Assembly (NCBI GenBank): GCA_004353515.1
Contig: SMNZ01000003.1
Coordinates: forward strand, 248,001-312,000
Length of the DNA stretch: 64,000 nucleotides
Origin: Alteromonadaceae bacterium M269
GTDB lineage: Bacteria > Pseudomonadota > Gammaproteobacteria > Enterobacterales > Alteromonadaceae
Direction: 5' to 3'
Position 1 is the first letter of the stretch. Each line of letters opens with the position of its first letter. Positions 1-9,431 of the stretch are shown in pieces. The notes beneath the pieces are model-generated. The model was not told the origin of the DNA. It worked only from the letters and a program-made list of their open reading frames with translations, and searched no databases. The translations under genes and the position numbers were made by a program.

Positions 1-2
1 TG

Positions 3-713
3 GAAGCGGTTGATGATGAACAAGTCGATATCTTAGATTTAAGTTATGAGCGCCTGATGGGGCGCAGAGCTTGGGGAATATCGCCTAAGAATATAGGGCA
101 GGGCATGGCGTTGCATGCTTTGCTCGATCCACATATCGATTTGATTATATTGACTGGGCCAGCAGGAAGTGGGAAGACGTTGTTGGCGCTTGCCGCAGCG
201 CTGGAAATGGTGGTTGAGAAGAAAATGTATGACAAGCTGATTGTCACACGTAATACCCCTGAAATAGCTGAATCCATAGGATTTTTGCCGGGTACCGAAG
301 AAGAAAAAATGGCGCCTTGGCTTGCTGCGATTACTGACTCACTCGAAGTACTGCATAAGAATGATGAAAACGTGAATGGCTCCATGAATTACATTATGGA
401 GAAAGCCAATATTCAATTTAAGTCGATTAACTTTATGCGTGGTCGCAGTATCCAAAATTCCATTGTCCTTCTGGATGAATCTCAAAACCTGACGGCTGCA
501 CAGTTAAAAACGATTATTACCCGCTGTGGTGAAGGAACTAAGCTAATTTGTAGCGGTAACTTGGCACAAATAGACAGCAATTACCTATCGCCGGTAACTT
601 CGGGTTTAACTTATTTAGTCGAAAAGTTTAAAAACTTTTCTGGCAGTGCAACAATTAATCTGGATGGTGTTGTACGGAGCCGCTTAGCTGATTTTGCGGA
701 GCGAGAGCTCTAG
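3..713 (+). CDS. PhoH family ATPase, 5' end outside window
   Basis: The reading frame is open from base 3, so the gene starts upstream and only its C-terminal part is seen; the ATG at 57 is internal. A Walker A motif (GPAGSGKT, bases 156-179) and a Walker B region (IVLLDESQN, around 458-485) identify the PhoH-type P-loop ATPase. Longer family members carry an N-terminal PIN ribonuclease domain before this module, which would lie outside the window. RNA-related helicase or nuclease work is inferred from the family. The gene ends at a hairpin terminator and is followed by a diguanylate cyclase with no obvious link. Confidence 0.9.
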   Translation, partial: EAVDDEQVDILDLSYERLMGRRAWGISPKNIGQGMALHALLDPHIDLIILTGPAGSGKTLLALAAALEMVVEKKMYDKLIVTRNTPEIAESIGFLPGTEEEKMAPWLAAITDSLEVLHKNDENVNGSMNYIMEKANIQFKSINFMRGRSIQNSIVLLDESQNLTAAQLKTIITRCGEGTKLICSGNLAQIDSNYLSPVTSGLTYLVEKFKNFSGSATINLDGVVRSRLADFAEREL

Positions 714-736
714 TTCTTCGGGCAGTCGCTCTTTTT
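699..736 (+). terminator. Intrinsic terminator of the phoH-like gene
   Basis: GAGCGA pairs with TCGCTC and is followed by TTTTT. The left arm overlaps the last codons of the gene. The loop is long, so confidence is moderate. Confidence 0.5.
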
Positions 737-816
737 GAGCTATACTGCTCTCACACTCGCTGTGAATTTATATACCCTAAAGCATTGATACGTTTAGAGG
801 AGTTAAAAACGTTATT

Positions 817-1728
817 ATGACGGAAGACGAGCGCGCTAGTGTGCTTATTGTTGATGATGAACCCATCAACATTAGCCTGCTAGCCGAATTTTTATCGAAG
901 GACTATCAAATTTTATTTTCGACATCCGGTGCTGAAGCGATTGAATTGGTGAGAACCAAGCGTCCGGATTTAGTCTTGCTTGATATTGGGCTGCCAGATA
1001 TCGACGGTTATGAGGTCTGTAAGCAGCTAAAAGCAAATCAAATGACGCAGAATGTCCCCATTGTTTTTTCTACAGCTAAAGACTCTACCGAAGATGAAGT
1101 GGTAGGACTGAATATTGGCGCCTCGGACTATATCACCAAACCCTACAATATGGAGCTCATTAAAGCGCGGGTTAAGAATCAGATTCGATTAAAGAAAAAG
1201 ACTGATCTGTTAGAACAATTGGCGAGCCTGGATGGTTTAACGGAGTTACCTAACAGACGCTATTTTGATGAGCATTTCGAATATGAGTGGCGTCGTTCGA
1301 TTAGAAGTAACATTCCAATTAGTATTGCCATGGTAGATGTTGACTACTTTAAGTATTACAACGACCACTACGGTCACTCTGTTGGCGACGAGTGCTTGCA
1401 AGCTGTGGCAAAAGAGCTTTCGAAGACGGCTAATCGAGGAACAGAATTTGTTGCGCGCTACGGCGGTGAAGAGTTTGTCTTTGTTTGGCCTGAAGTGAAT
1501 TTTGAAGAAGCGATGAAAGCATCTGAAGTAGTCCGGAGCAGTATTGAAGCGCTGAACATACCTCATGAAAAATCACCAATTGGGACAGTTTCTGTCAGTA
1601 TTGGGGTAGGTAGTACTCAGCCTTCAAGAGTTTCTAATCGACGAAACTTAATAGAGCATGCTGATGAATTACTTTATAAAGCAAAGCTGCAAGGTAGAAA
1701 CAGAGTTTTCGGTGCTCAATTGAACTAA
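817..1728 (+). CDS. Response-regulator diguanylate cyclase (REC-GGDEF)
   Basis: This 303-residue protein has an N-terminal receiver domain (acidic VDDE start, phospho-acceptor Asp in LLDIGLPDID, Lys in TKPYN) and a C-terminal GGDEF domain with an intact active site GGEEF at residues 216-220. It should make cyclic di-GMP when phosphorylated, like PleD/WspR-type proteins. The inhibitory I-site, usually RxxD, reads R207-G-T-E210 and is therefore changed. No kinase is adjacent, so the input is unknown. A GAGGAG-type ribosome site sits 14 bases before the ATG, which is long but is the best start available. Converges on the next gene with a 13-base gap. Confidence 0.93.
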   Translation: MTEDERASVLIVDDEPINISLLAEFLSKDYQILFSTSGAEAIELVRTKRPDLVLLDIGLPDIDGYEVCKQLKANQMTQNVPIVFSTAKDSTEDEVVGLNIGASDYITKPYNMELIKARVKNQIRLKKKTDLLEQLASLDGLTELPNRRYFDEHFEYEWRRSIRSNIPISIAMVDVDYFKYYNDHYGHSVGDECLQAVAKELSKTANRGTEFVARYGGEEFVFVWPEVNFEEAMKASEVVRSSIEALNIPHEKSPIGTVSVSIGVGSTQPSRVSNRRNLIEHADELLYKAKLQGRNRVFGAQLN

Positions 1729-1741
1729 TATTGGTACGGAA

Positions 1742-2689
1742 TCAAAACGCCTCTAGTGTGTATTGCCCACCTGATATAGCTTGTTCACTTTGCTGACCCA
1801 CTTCGCCTGCGATTAACAAGGCTGGACCTGTAGGCTCCAACAACAAAAATTCTGACGAGCCTATCGTGATTTTCTTTTCATGCTCTCGATGAGGCAGGTT
1901 AGCAGCGAGCAGAGCATGGTTGTTGAGGAATACCATGTTGATATCAATACCAGGAACGAGAGATTTAAGTAGTGCAGCTGCTAGAACCGATTTACTGTCA
2001 CAATCTCCACGATTATCTGAAATCACTTTTAGCGGTGGGGAGTAGCCAGTTCCGTTTGAGGTCAGACGGTTCTCTAAGGTGTCGTAGGGAATGCTTTGCA
2101 CCCAACTTAATACTAGGTTGATGTATTCTCGGGAACTGCTGTCTTTATCTACGAGATCGTAAAGTGCCTGGGCCACAGGGCGAAGTACTTCGACACTTTC
2201 GTTAGCAAACCGAATATGGTCTGGCTTAACAGCTTCTTGTCCCAGTGGAGCAAAGTAGCGAGTGTAATAGTGTTCGTTTAAATATGCATCGAACGCGGCT
2301 CGTTGTTCTACAGCCATTTGTTCCTGCCACTTTCTAAAATGACTTTCAGAAGAGCTATTTACCTGAACTTTAATATTTTGCCCGACCATATTCAGCTTAA
2401 CGCTAGCTTCTTTGGGGTTAATTTTCATTGCGGCTTTTTGTAGCGCTAAGAAAACATATCGTTGAGCAACTTGAGGGCTGTAGTTTTTGTTGTTGTTGAA
2501 TTTCTGATTAAGACTGTCTTTGGGGAAACTGAGAGACATCTTATGTGTTTTGTCGAATTGATCTGTCCACTCATAGTTGAGCTGTACTGTTTCTCCATCG
2601 ACTTTACGATTGAAAGCGGTTTGTTCAGCCTGAACGGCAAAACTCATTATTGACAGTGTTAGACTGGTAATAACTGCTTTAACAAACAT
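1742..2689 (-). CDS. Exported transglutaminase-like protein
   Basis: A 315-residue protein is read from the ATG at 2689 (MFVKAV...); an in-frame GTG 24 bases upstream is less likely. An N-terminal signal peptide ends near AVQA, so it should be periplasmic or secreted. The C-terminal third has a transglutaminase-like pattern: GDCDSKS with the candidate Cys, then NNHALLA with the His, then LLLEPTG with an acidic residue. Bacterial members of this superfamily are often proteases or peptide-bond editors; the substrate is unknown. The first 150 residues match nothing I recognise. It stands alone between a convergent diguanylate cyclase and cysG. Confidence 0.7.
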   Translation of the reverse strand: MFVKAVITSLTLSIMSFAVQAEQTAFNRKVDGETVQLNYEWTDQFDKTHKMSLSFPKDSLNQKFNNNKNYSPQVAQRYVFLALQKAAMKINPKEASVKLNMVGQNIKVQVNSSSESHFRKWQEQMAVEQRAAFDAYLNEHYYTRYFAPLGQEAVKPDHIRFANESVEVLRPVAQALYDLVDKDSSSREYINLVLSWVQSIPYDTLENRLTSNGTGYSPPLKVISDNRGDCDSKSVLAAALLKSLVPGIDINMVFLNNHALLAANLPHREHEKKITIGSSEFLLLEPTGPALLIAGEVGQQSEQAISGGQYTLEAF

Positions 2690-2784
2690 CTTACAAAGCT
2701 CGATAGTGAACACTAACTACCGAGTATAGTCGCAATTTAACGCTTTTGTAAAATGCCCCTAGCTCAGAGAGGCGAGGCAGCTGT

Positions 2785-4173
2785 TTAAGCGCTTGTATTA
2801 AACCAAGCCATCTGCTGGTGCATGTTAACTACAGTACCCACAATGATGAGTGCTGGTGGCTTTATATCTGCCGCTGTTGCGATAGGCTCTATGGTTTCTA
2901 ACGTACCTGTAACCACCTTCTGTTTCGCAGTTGTAGCCGATTGCACTAATGCAATAGGTGTGTCACTACTCATCCCGTGCTCAACTAGCTTTTCACAAAT
3001 TATGTTTAATCCCGTTAAGCCCATGTAGAAAACAGCGGTTTGATTAGATTGAGAAAGGGCGGGCCAATTTAAATCGATGCTATCATCTTTGAGGTGACCA
3101 GTAGCAAAGACAACAGATTGTGCATGATCTCTGTGAGTTAATGGAATACCTGCGTAACTCGCAGCGCCGCTGGCAGCAGTAATGCCAGGTACGACTTGGA
3201 ATCCAATGTTGTGTTTTAGTAACACTTCGATTTCTTCACCGCCACGTCCAAAGATAAAAGGGTCGCCGCCTTTTAATCTGACCACACGGTTACCTTCTTG
3301 TGCCTTGGTTACCAAAAGCTGGTTAATATCCTGTTGAGGCAAGGTGTGATTACTCTTGGCTTTGCCAACGTAAATCTTCTCTGCATCTCGCCTTACAAGC
3401 TCAAGTATTTCTGGAGAGACGAGTCTGTCGTACACGACGACATCAGCTTTTTGCATGAGTCTCAACGCACGGAAGGTGACTAAATCTGGATCACCTGGAC
3501 CGGCTCCTACTAAGTAAACCTCACCTTGGGCTTTACCTGAATCTTGTTGACTTAGCTTTTCTTCAAAAAGAGTCTCAGCAACTTCTTGATTCCCTGTTAA
3601 CAGGTTTTCGGCAATATCGCCGTCGAACACCTCTTCCCAGAAATAGCGTCTACCTGTCACGTTACCAATTGCTGATTTTACTTTATCTCTAAAACGCTCA
3701 GCGAATTCACCCAATACTTTAATCTGAGGAGGAATAGTTGATTCCAGCTTTTGCCGTAAATAGCGCAATAAAACGGGCGCAACGCCACCACTGCTCATTG
3801 CGATGACAATGGGTGAACGGTCAACGATAGATGGTGTGATAAAAGAGCAGAGTGGTGTGTTATCAACAACGTTGACTAACAATCCTTTCGCTTTTGCTTG
3901 TTCACTGATGGATTGATTGAGCTGGCTATCGTTTGTTGCAACGAATATAACGTTTTTACCATCAATGTCTGATAGCAAGTATTCGCGTTCGTGTAAGGTG
4001 ATTTTTTTTTCTTGTGCTAATGCTTGAACGACATCACAAACATCAGGCGCTACAACAGTGATACGGGCTTCTGATTTTAGCAATAACTCTATTTTGCGCG
4101 CTGCAACTTCACCGGCACCTACAACCAGACATTGTAATTCTTGGGAGTCGATAAAAAGAGGAAAGTAGCGCAT
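2785..4173 (-). CDS. cysG: Siroheme synthase (trifunctional)
   Basis: This 462-residue protein has the full CysG layout. Residues 1 to about 200 form the NAD-binding precorrin-2 dehydrogenase/ferrochelatase half (start MRYFPLFIDSQ, dinucleotide motif VVGAGEVAARK). From about residue 219 comes the SAM-dependent uroporphyrinogen III methyltransferase (VYLVGAGPGDPDLVT, later RLKGGDPFIFGRGGEE). It turns uroporphyrinogen III into siroheme, the cofactor of sulfite and nitrite reductases. Length equals the E. coli protein. No sulfite or nitrite reductase genes lie nearby. It reads in the same direction as deaD, 204 bases upstream, but a strong hairpin separates them. Confidence 0.97.
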   Translation of the reverse strand: MRYFPLFIDSQELQCLVVGAGEVAARKIELLLKSEARITVVAPDVCDVVQALAQEKKITLHEREYLLSDIDGKNVIFVATNDSQLNQSISEQAKAKGLLVNVVDNTPLCSFITPSIVDRSPIVIAMSSGGVAPVLLRYLRQKLESTIPPQIKVLGEFAERFRDKVKSAIGNVTGRRYFWEEVFDGDIAENLLTGNQEVAETLFEEKLSQQDSGKAQGEVYLVGAGPGDPDLVTFRALRLMQKADVVVYDRLVSPEILELVRRDAEKIYVGKAKSNHTLPQQDINQLLVTKAQEGNRVVRLKGGDPFIFGRGGEEIEVLLKHNIGFQVVPGITAASGAASYAGIPLTHRDHAQSVVFATGHLKDDSIDLNWPALSQSNQTAVFYMGLTGLNIICEKLVEHGMSSDTPIALVQSATTAKQKVVTGTLETIEPIATAADIKPPALIIVGTVVNMHQQMAWFNTSA

Positions 4174-4341
4174 AAGTCACCTTGCTAAAACAATTGATGC
4201 TATTTTGGCAGCTTATTTATAACCTACAAATACAATATGCAGATTGTATATTTCAATATGGAATATACTCATGATCTTTGAAAAAGACAATTTGTTGGCT
4301 AAAGCTATGTATTTCTAATGACCTTGAGTATAGATGAAGAG

Positions 4342-4368
4342 TGCCAATGCACCCAAAGTGCATTGGCA
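4342..4368 (-). terminator. Strong hairpin downstream of deaD
   Basis: TGCCAATGCAC and GTGCATTGGCA form a perfect 11-bp stem with a 5-base loop, directly after the deaD stop codon. There is no U-tract on the minus strand, so it may protect the mRNA 3' end or need Rho rather than be a classic intrinsic terminator. Confidence 0.6.
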
Positions 4369-4377
4369 AAACTGAAT

Positions 4378-6075
4378 TTAGCGAGAACGCTTTGGCGGTT
4401 GATCTGACCATTCGCGTATATTTAATCTTTGTCCAGACACGCGAGTTTTCTGTAAGGTTTGACGCGTTGAATCAGGCATACCTTCAGGTAAATCAACAGT
4501 AGAGTAGTTATCGTAAATTTCGATAGCACCTATATGCTGGCTATCGATCTTGCCTTCGTTCGCGATAGCACCAACGATATTGCCTGGCTTAACACCATGT
4601 GCTCGTCCCACTTCTAACTTGAATCTCGTCATGCCTTTTTCGACGGCGCGGTTGCGGTTACGTGGTTTACGGTCACCCCTGTCGCCTCTATCACCTCGAT
4701 TAGAGCGTTCTCTATGTTCTCTAGGCGGTCTTGATTTCAAATCAGGACGGTCACTTTCTTTCAATACTAAAGGTTCATTACCTTGTGCCATGTTTGCTAA
4801 AGCCGCCATGATCACCTCAGGTGAAGCCTCAACTTCTGACAGTATCTGTTCCATCAGTGGCATCATCGCTTCTATGCCGTCATCTTCGATAGCTTCTAAT
4901 AGAGATTGTTTAAAGCGCTTCAATCGTTGTTCATTCAACTCAGAAATAGACGGAACAGTCATAGCTTCGATAGGTTGCTTAGTCGCTTTTTCTATCGAGA
5001 ATAATAGGCGCTTTTCTCTGTGTGAGATGAAAAGTATCGCATCACCTTGACGACCCGCACGACCAGTTCTTCCGATTCGGTGAACATAAGATTCAGTATC
5101 GTAAGGAATATCAAAGTTAATAACGTGACTTACACGTTCAACGTCCAATCCTCTTGCTACAACATCAGTTGCAACTAATAGATCGATTTTGCCTTGTTTC
5201 AAGCGTTCAACCGTTCTTTCACGAGACTTCTGCTGGATGTCGCCATTTAATGGCTCAACATCATAACCACGAGCAGAGAGCTTTTCAGCAAGCTCTACCG
5301 TTGCATTCTTTGTTCTCACAAAGATGATTACGCCATCGAATTCTTCAACTTCTAGAATACGCGTTAGAGCTTCCATTTTGTGATGGCCTGCTACCTGACA
5401 GTAGCGCTGACGAATGGTGCTTGCCGTAGAAACTTTAGAAGCAATTTTTACAACTTCAGGTTCTTTAAGATATTTATTGGCAATGCTGCGAATACGGTCT
5501 GGCATAGTCGCTGAGAAAAGAGCCGTTTGTCTTTCTGTTGGCGCATGGCTCAATATCCATTCTACGTCGTCGATAAAGCCCATACGCAACATTTCATCCG
5601 CTTCATCAAGTACAAGGAACTTCAACTGATTGAGCTTCAAAGTACCTTTATTGATATGATCAATGATTCTGCCTGGTGTACCGACAACAACTTGTACACC
5701 GCGCTTAAGTTGGCGAATCTGATTATCGTAGGACTGACCACCATAGATAGGTAAAACTCTGATGCGTTGTGAGAAAGCAGCGTAACTATGGAAAGCTTCA
5801 GCAACTTGAATCGCCAATTCTCTGGTAGGTGCTAAAACAAGTAACTGCGGAGCGTTCAAATCGACATCGATATTAGCCAACATAGGTAATGCAAACGCCG
5901 CAGTTTTACCTGTACCTGTTTGCGCTTGACCGATCAAATCATTTCCTTCAAGTAGCAAAGGAATGGTAGCTGCTTGAATAGGTGAGGGTTTCTCATAACC
6001 TACTTTCTCCAATGCTTGCAATAAAGCATCCGGAAGATTGAGGTCTTGGAAAGTGATGTTGTTGTCTTGGCTCAT
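4378..6075 (-). CDS. deaD: DEAD-box RNA helicase DeaD/CsdA
   Basis: A 565-residue protein is read from ATG 6075 (MSQDNNITFQ), which has an AGG-type ribosome site; the longer frame to 6138 lacks support. Motifs are in order: Q-motif (FQDLNLPDALLQAL), Walker A AQTGTGKT, PTRELA, DEAD, SAT, RGLDV and HRIGRTGRAG. After the core come an Arg/Asp/Gly-rich stretch (RGDRGDRGDR) and a DbpA-type RNA-binding domain (RFKLEVGRAHGVKPG). The family unwinds structured RNA in ribosome assembly and mRNA decay, notably in the cold. It is shorter than the 629-residue E. coli protein, mostly at the C-terminus. Its 5' region is shared with divergent prsT. Confidence 0.96.
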   Translation of the reverse strand: MSQDNNITFQDLNLPDALLQALEKVGYEKPSPIQAATIPLLLEGNDLIGQAQTGTGKTAAFALPMLANIDVDLNAPQLLVLAPTRELAIQVAEAFHSYAAFSQRIRVLPIYGGQSYDNQIRQLKRGVQVVVGTPGRIIDHINKGTLKLNQLKFLVLDEADEMLRMGFIDDVEWILSHAPTERQTALFSATMPDRIRSIANKYLKEPEVVKIASKVSTASTIRQRYCQVAGHHKMEALTRILEVEEFDGVIIFVRTKNATVELAEKLSARGYDVEPLNGDIQQKSRERTVERLKQGKIDLLVATDVVARGLDVERVSHVINFDIPYDTESYVHRIGRTGRAGRQGDAILFISHREKRLLFSIEKATKQPIEAMTVPSISELNEQRLKRFKQSLLEAIEDDGIEAMMPLMEQILSEVEASPEVIMAALANMAQGNEPLVLKESDRPDLKSRPPREHRERSNRGDRGDRGDRKPRNRNRAVEKGMTRFKLEVGRAHGVKPGNIVGAIANEGKIDSQHIGAIEIYDNYSTVDLPEGMPDSTRQTLQKTRVSGQRLNIREWSDQPPKRSR

Positions 6076-6674
6076 GGAGTTACCTGAATGAAGGGTGAAA
6101 GTGAATTGCGTTTGCTCACTACGCGAATAACAACGCATTATAGCGCATATTCGTTTAATACACCATGCCCGACCAGTGACTAATTCTTTTAGTAACAGGG
6201 TTTTAGGTGCATTTTAGAGGCGCAAAGTCAGGCAAGTATTTGGTTAGAAAACGTTTAATCTTGAAGTATTTAATTTCATAAAAATAATCAAAATATTGCA
6301 TTTTGATTAAATTAAACATTCTGTTTACAAAAAGAACATTTTCTATCAACAAAAAGACCGTGATTTTTAACGTGAATATTAGGGGGCTACTGATCTTTGC
6401 TATACAGTTTTGCAGCGAATGGTTTGCTGTTTAGATAAAGAAGAGGTTGTGAAGTCCACGCCTTGATCAAAAAGCTTTTATTTAGAACGAAATCGATACA
6501 GCAAAGAACAACGGCCCCATTCTACTTTCTTTTTAAAATAGGCTTGAATTGTCATTGTTACTCTATTGATTTAACTATAAAGTGCATCGATAAACAGGAC
6601 GTAATACCAATCCATAGTGAATGACCAATTTTCTCGATGGGCTGGCGTAAAAGATAAACGTAAATGAGGAATCT
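6076..6674. promoter_or_regulatory. Divergent intergenic region deaD / prsT
   Basis: About 600 AT-rich bases without a convincing gene. A weak sigma-70-like promoter facing prsT is TTGTCA at 6549-6554, 17 bases, then TAACTA at 6572-6577. GAGGAATCT before the prsT ATG is a good ribosome site. A long untranslated leader for deaD would fit a cold-shock helicase but I see no specific element. No tRNA or clear sRNA was found. Confidence 0.4.
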
Positions 6675-9419
6675 ATGAGATTACTTTTTATTTTGGTGGC
6701 TCTGACTTATTTGGTCGCGTGTTCGAAACAAACGAGTGAAGGGCACCTTGAAGCTGCTAAGCAATTTATTGCGAATGGCGATAATTCAGCAGCGATTGTT
6801 GAACTTAAAAATGCGATTCAAAAAGATCCACAGTTAGCTGAAGCCCGGTTTGAGCTCGGTAAGATTTATGTGGAGCTAAAGCAATTCGATGCTGCGAGTA
6901 AAGAGTTAGGCCGAGCGTTAGATAATGGATTCCCTCCACAACAGGTATTGCCTATATTATCAAAGGCTTATCAGAAATCAGGTGCGGATGTCGCTCTGAG
7001 TAAGATTGAGCTTAAACAAGCAGGGTTGACCTCTACCGAAGCAGCACAAATTGCGTACTTTAAACTGCAATCCATGATGCGTTTAGGGGAGATAGAGAAC
7101 GCAAAGGCCGTTATTGAAGAAATCAAGACTTACGAAACTAATTCACCGTATAAGTTACTTGCTGTCGTTATGTCGCTTCTTGTCGGAGAGAAGAAGGATT
7201 TAGCGCTTATCCAAGCCCAGCAAGTGTTAGAGCAATTTCCTGAACATGAAGAAACCCTATTGTTGAATGCCAATTTATTGATTGGAGAAAACAAAAGAGA
7301 TGAAGCGATAGAGCTTTATCAGAGATACAATAAGCTGTTCCCTGAAGACAACACCAATGCTTTTATCCTGGCTAGACTGCTTGTTGATTCTGGTAGAACT
7401 GAAGAAGCTGAGCCAATCGTTGATAAATTACTGGCGATACAAGCTAATAACTCTTTGTTAAATCAACTTAAAGGTGTGATTCGGGCTAAGCAGGAAGATT
7501 TTGAACAAGCGTTAGAGTATACCGAGAAAGCCATTACCAACGACAGTAATGACCCTGCATTGAGGTTAGTTGCTGGGCATGCTGCCTTCCAATTGAAGGA
7601 CTATGATAAAGCACATCAACACTTATCGATTATCGCGACCCTACTGCCTGAAAACCATCCTGGCTTAAAATTGTTGGCTGCCAGTCAACTTAATTTAGGA
7701 CTGAGCTTAGAAGCCAGTGCAACGCTGGAACAAACTGAAGCCATTGATAAAGAGGATGCGTTGCTATTTTCATCTGCTGGTTATGAGCGTTTGAGAGCAG
7801 GTGACTTCATTCAAGCCAGGGAGTTGGTTGAACAGTCTGCTAAAGTCAGTGAGTCTGCTGAAGACTTAACTCGATTGGGTATTTTACGTCTGTCACTTAA
7901 TGATTTAGAGGGCATAGTTGATCTTGAAAAGGCCCTTGAGCAACAACCGGATTTACCGCTTACGAAAGCTACTCTCGCAACAGCTTATCTGGCTAATAAC
8001 GACTTAGATAAAGCACTGGATTTTGCTGAAGAGTGGAAAAAGTCTGATCCAGAAAGCGGAAAGCCGCTGCTTTTATCCGGGACCGTTTATTACAAGCGTA
8101 AGCAGTTTGAGCAAGCCGCAGAGAATTTCGCACAATCAATAAAACTTGAGCCTAATGAGCCTAGAGCGCGTTTAGCCTTAATGGAAGCGCTAACGGCGCT
8201 AGGTAAAACTGAAGAAGTTACACAAGAACTAGAGAAAGCGATCGCTCAGGCGCCTACTAATGTTGAGCTGTTGGCTAAGTTGTATCAGTTGAAACGCCAG
8301 GACAATGATGGACAGGCCGCCATTGAACAGATCAGGCAAGCGCGCCAATCTGAGCCGCAAAATCTAAATTTGAACTTCTTATTAGCCAGAGTATTGCTTG
8401 CAGAACAGAAACCAACGGAAGCATGGGATTTATTAGAGCAACTCACAGGTGATTTGGCCGACAATGAAACTTATATGCGTCTTCGTGGCATGGCGGCAAT
8501 AAGAAGTAATAAATACCAGGATGCCAGCGAGCACTATGAAGAATGGCTGGAGAATTCGCCAAACAATAAAAATGCCATGTTAGGGCAAGCGTTCTTCTTG
8601 GATCAAAGAGGAGATTTTAAGCAAGGTTTAGAGATATCAAGTCGCTTTATCGAGCAAAGACCTGATGATATTCAAATGCTCTTAGTGCACACACACTTTT
8701 TGATCATGACAGGGGATTTCATCAACGGTGAGAGGTTCTTTGTTCAGCTACCTGAATTTGCTGCTGATTTACCAGCTTCAAAAGGGATGCTAGCAAGAAT
8801 TCAAGCGAGCAAAAATGAGTTTGAGCCTGCATTACCTAACGCTTATGCGGCCTATGAAGCGCAGCCATCTAGCCGTAACGTGCTGTTAAATATCTTCCTG
8901 CTTGAAAGATTAGGACTAAGAGACGAGACACTTGCTTTCTTGTCTAAGCATACGAGGAAGTATCCTAGAGACGAAACCAGTTTAATGTTGTACGCAGAGC
9001 GTAATATCGCTGCTGATAAAGAAAGGGCGATTGCTAACTACGAAAGTGTGGTTGAGTTGAACCCAAATAACTTTATTGTTTTGAATAATTTAGCTTATTT
9101 GTATCAGGAAGAAGGTCGATTAGACGAAGCTGAGGAATATGCTGAAAAAGCAGTGAGTATTCGACCTGAAAATCCAGATGCTCTTGATACATTAGCGCAA
9201 ATAAAGCTGGCTAAGAAAGAGCTGAAATCAGGATTAGATATTCTGGCTAAAGCAGTGAATCAGAAGAATGTCTCCGACGAAATTTATGTGAACTACATCG
9301 AAGCTTTGCTGATTAATGATCAGAAAGTGCTTGCGAGTAGACGTATAGAAGAGCGTGAAATTCAGAATGAAAGTGCTAAGGAGAAGCTCGATTCTCTGAA
9401 GCAAACCTATTCACTTTAA
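6675..9419 (+). CDS. prsT: PEP-CTERM system TPR lipoprotein PrsT
   Basis: This 914-residue protein begins with a lipoprotein signal (LTYLVAC, lipidated Cys16) and continues as an almost unbroken array of tetratricopeptide repeats, for example DNSAAIVELKNAIQKDP and GRLDEAEEYAEKAVSIRPEN. Size, lipobox and repeat style match PrsT, the TPR protein that co-occurs with exosortase (XrtA) PEP-CTERM export and exopolysaccharide systems. It probably acts in the periplasm as a scaffold at the envelope. Usual partners (exosortase, PrsK, PrsR, polysaccharide genes) are not adjacent. A PEP-CTERM substrate does occur at 34.6 kb. Confidence 0.85.
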   Translation: MRLLFILVALTYLVACSKQTSEGHLEAAKQFIANGDNSAAIVELKNAIQKDPQLAEARFELGKIYVELKQFDAASKELGRALDNGFPPQQVLPILSKAYQKSGADVALSKIELKQAGLTSTEAAQIAYFKLQSMMRLGEIENAKAVIEEIKTYETNSPYKLLAVVMSLLVGEKKDLALIQAQQVLEQFPEHEETLLLNANLLIGENKRDEAIELYQRYNKLFPEDNTNAFILARLLVDSGRTEEAEPIVDKLLAIQANNSLLNQLKGVIRAKQEDFEQALEYTEKAITNDSNDPALRLVAGHAAFQLKDYDKAHQHLSIIATLLPENHPGLKLLAASQLNLGLSLEASATLEQTEAIDKEDALLFSSAGYERLRAGDFIQARELVEQSAKVSESAEDLTRLGILRLSLNDLEGIVDLEKALEQQPDLPLTKATLATAYLANNDLDKALDFAEEWKKSDPESGKPLLLSGTVYYKRKQFEQAAENFAQSIKLEPNEPRARLALMEALTALGKTEEVTQELEKAIAQAPTNVELLAKLYQLKRQDNDGQAAIEQIRQARQSEPQNLNLNFLLARVLLAEQKPTEAWDLLEQLTGDLADNETYMRLRGMAAIRSNKYQDASEHYEEWLENSPNNKNAMLGQAFFLDQRGDFKQGLEISSRFIEQRPDDIQMLLVHTHFLIMTGDFINGERFFVQLPEFAADLPASKGMLARIQASKNEFEPALPNAYAAYEAQPSSRNVLLNIFLLERLGLRDETLAFLSKHTRKYPRDETSLMLYAERNIAADKERAIANYESVVELNPNNFIVLNNLAYLYQEEGRLDEAEEYAEKAVSIRPENPDALDTLAQIKLAKKELKSGLDILAKAVNQKNVSDEIYVNYIEALLINDQKVLASRRIEEREIQNESAKEKLDSLKQTYSL

Positions 9420-9431
9420 ATTTAATACGGA

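Noticed and set aside
2745-2784. A stretch resembling the 5' part of a tRNA (CCCCTAGCTCAGAGAGGCGAGGCAG).
   Set aside because: No anticodon or T arm follows; the next bases are the end of cysG.
4550-5050. A 166-codon plus-strand ORF opposite deaD.
   Set aside because: Antisense of conserved helicase codons, Ser/Leu/Arg-rich and without a recognisable domain.
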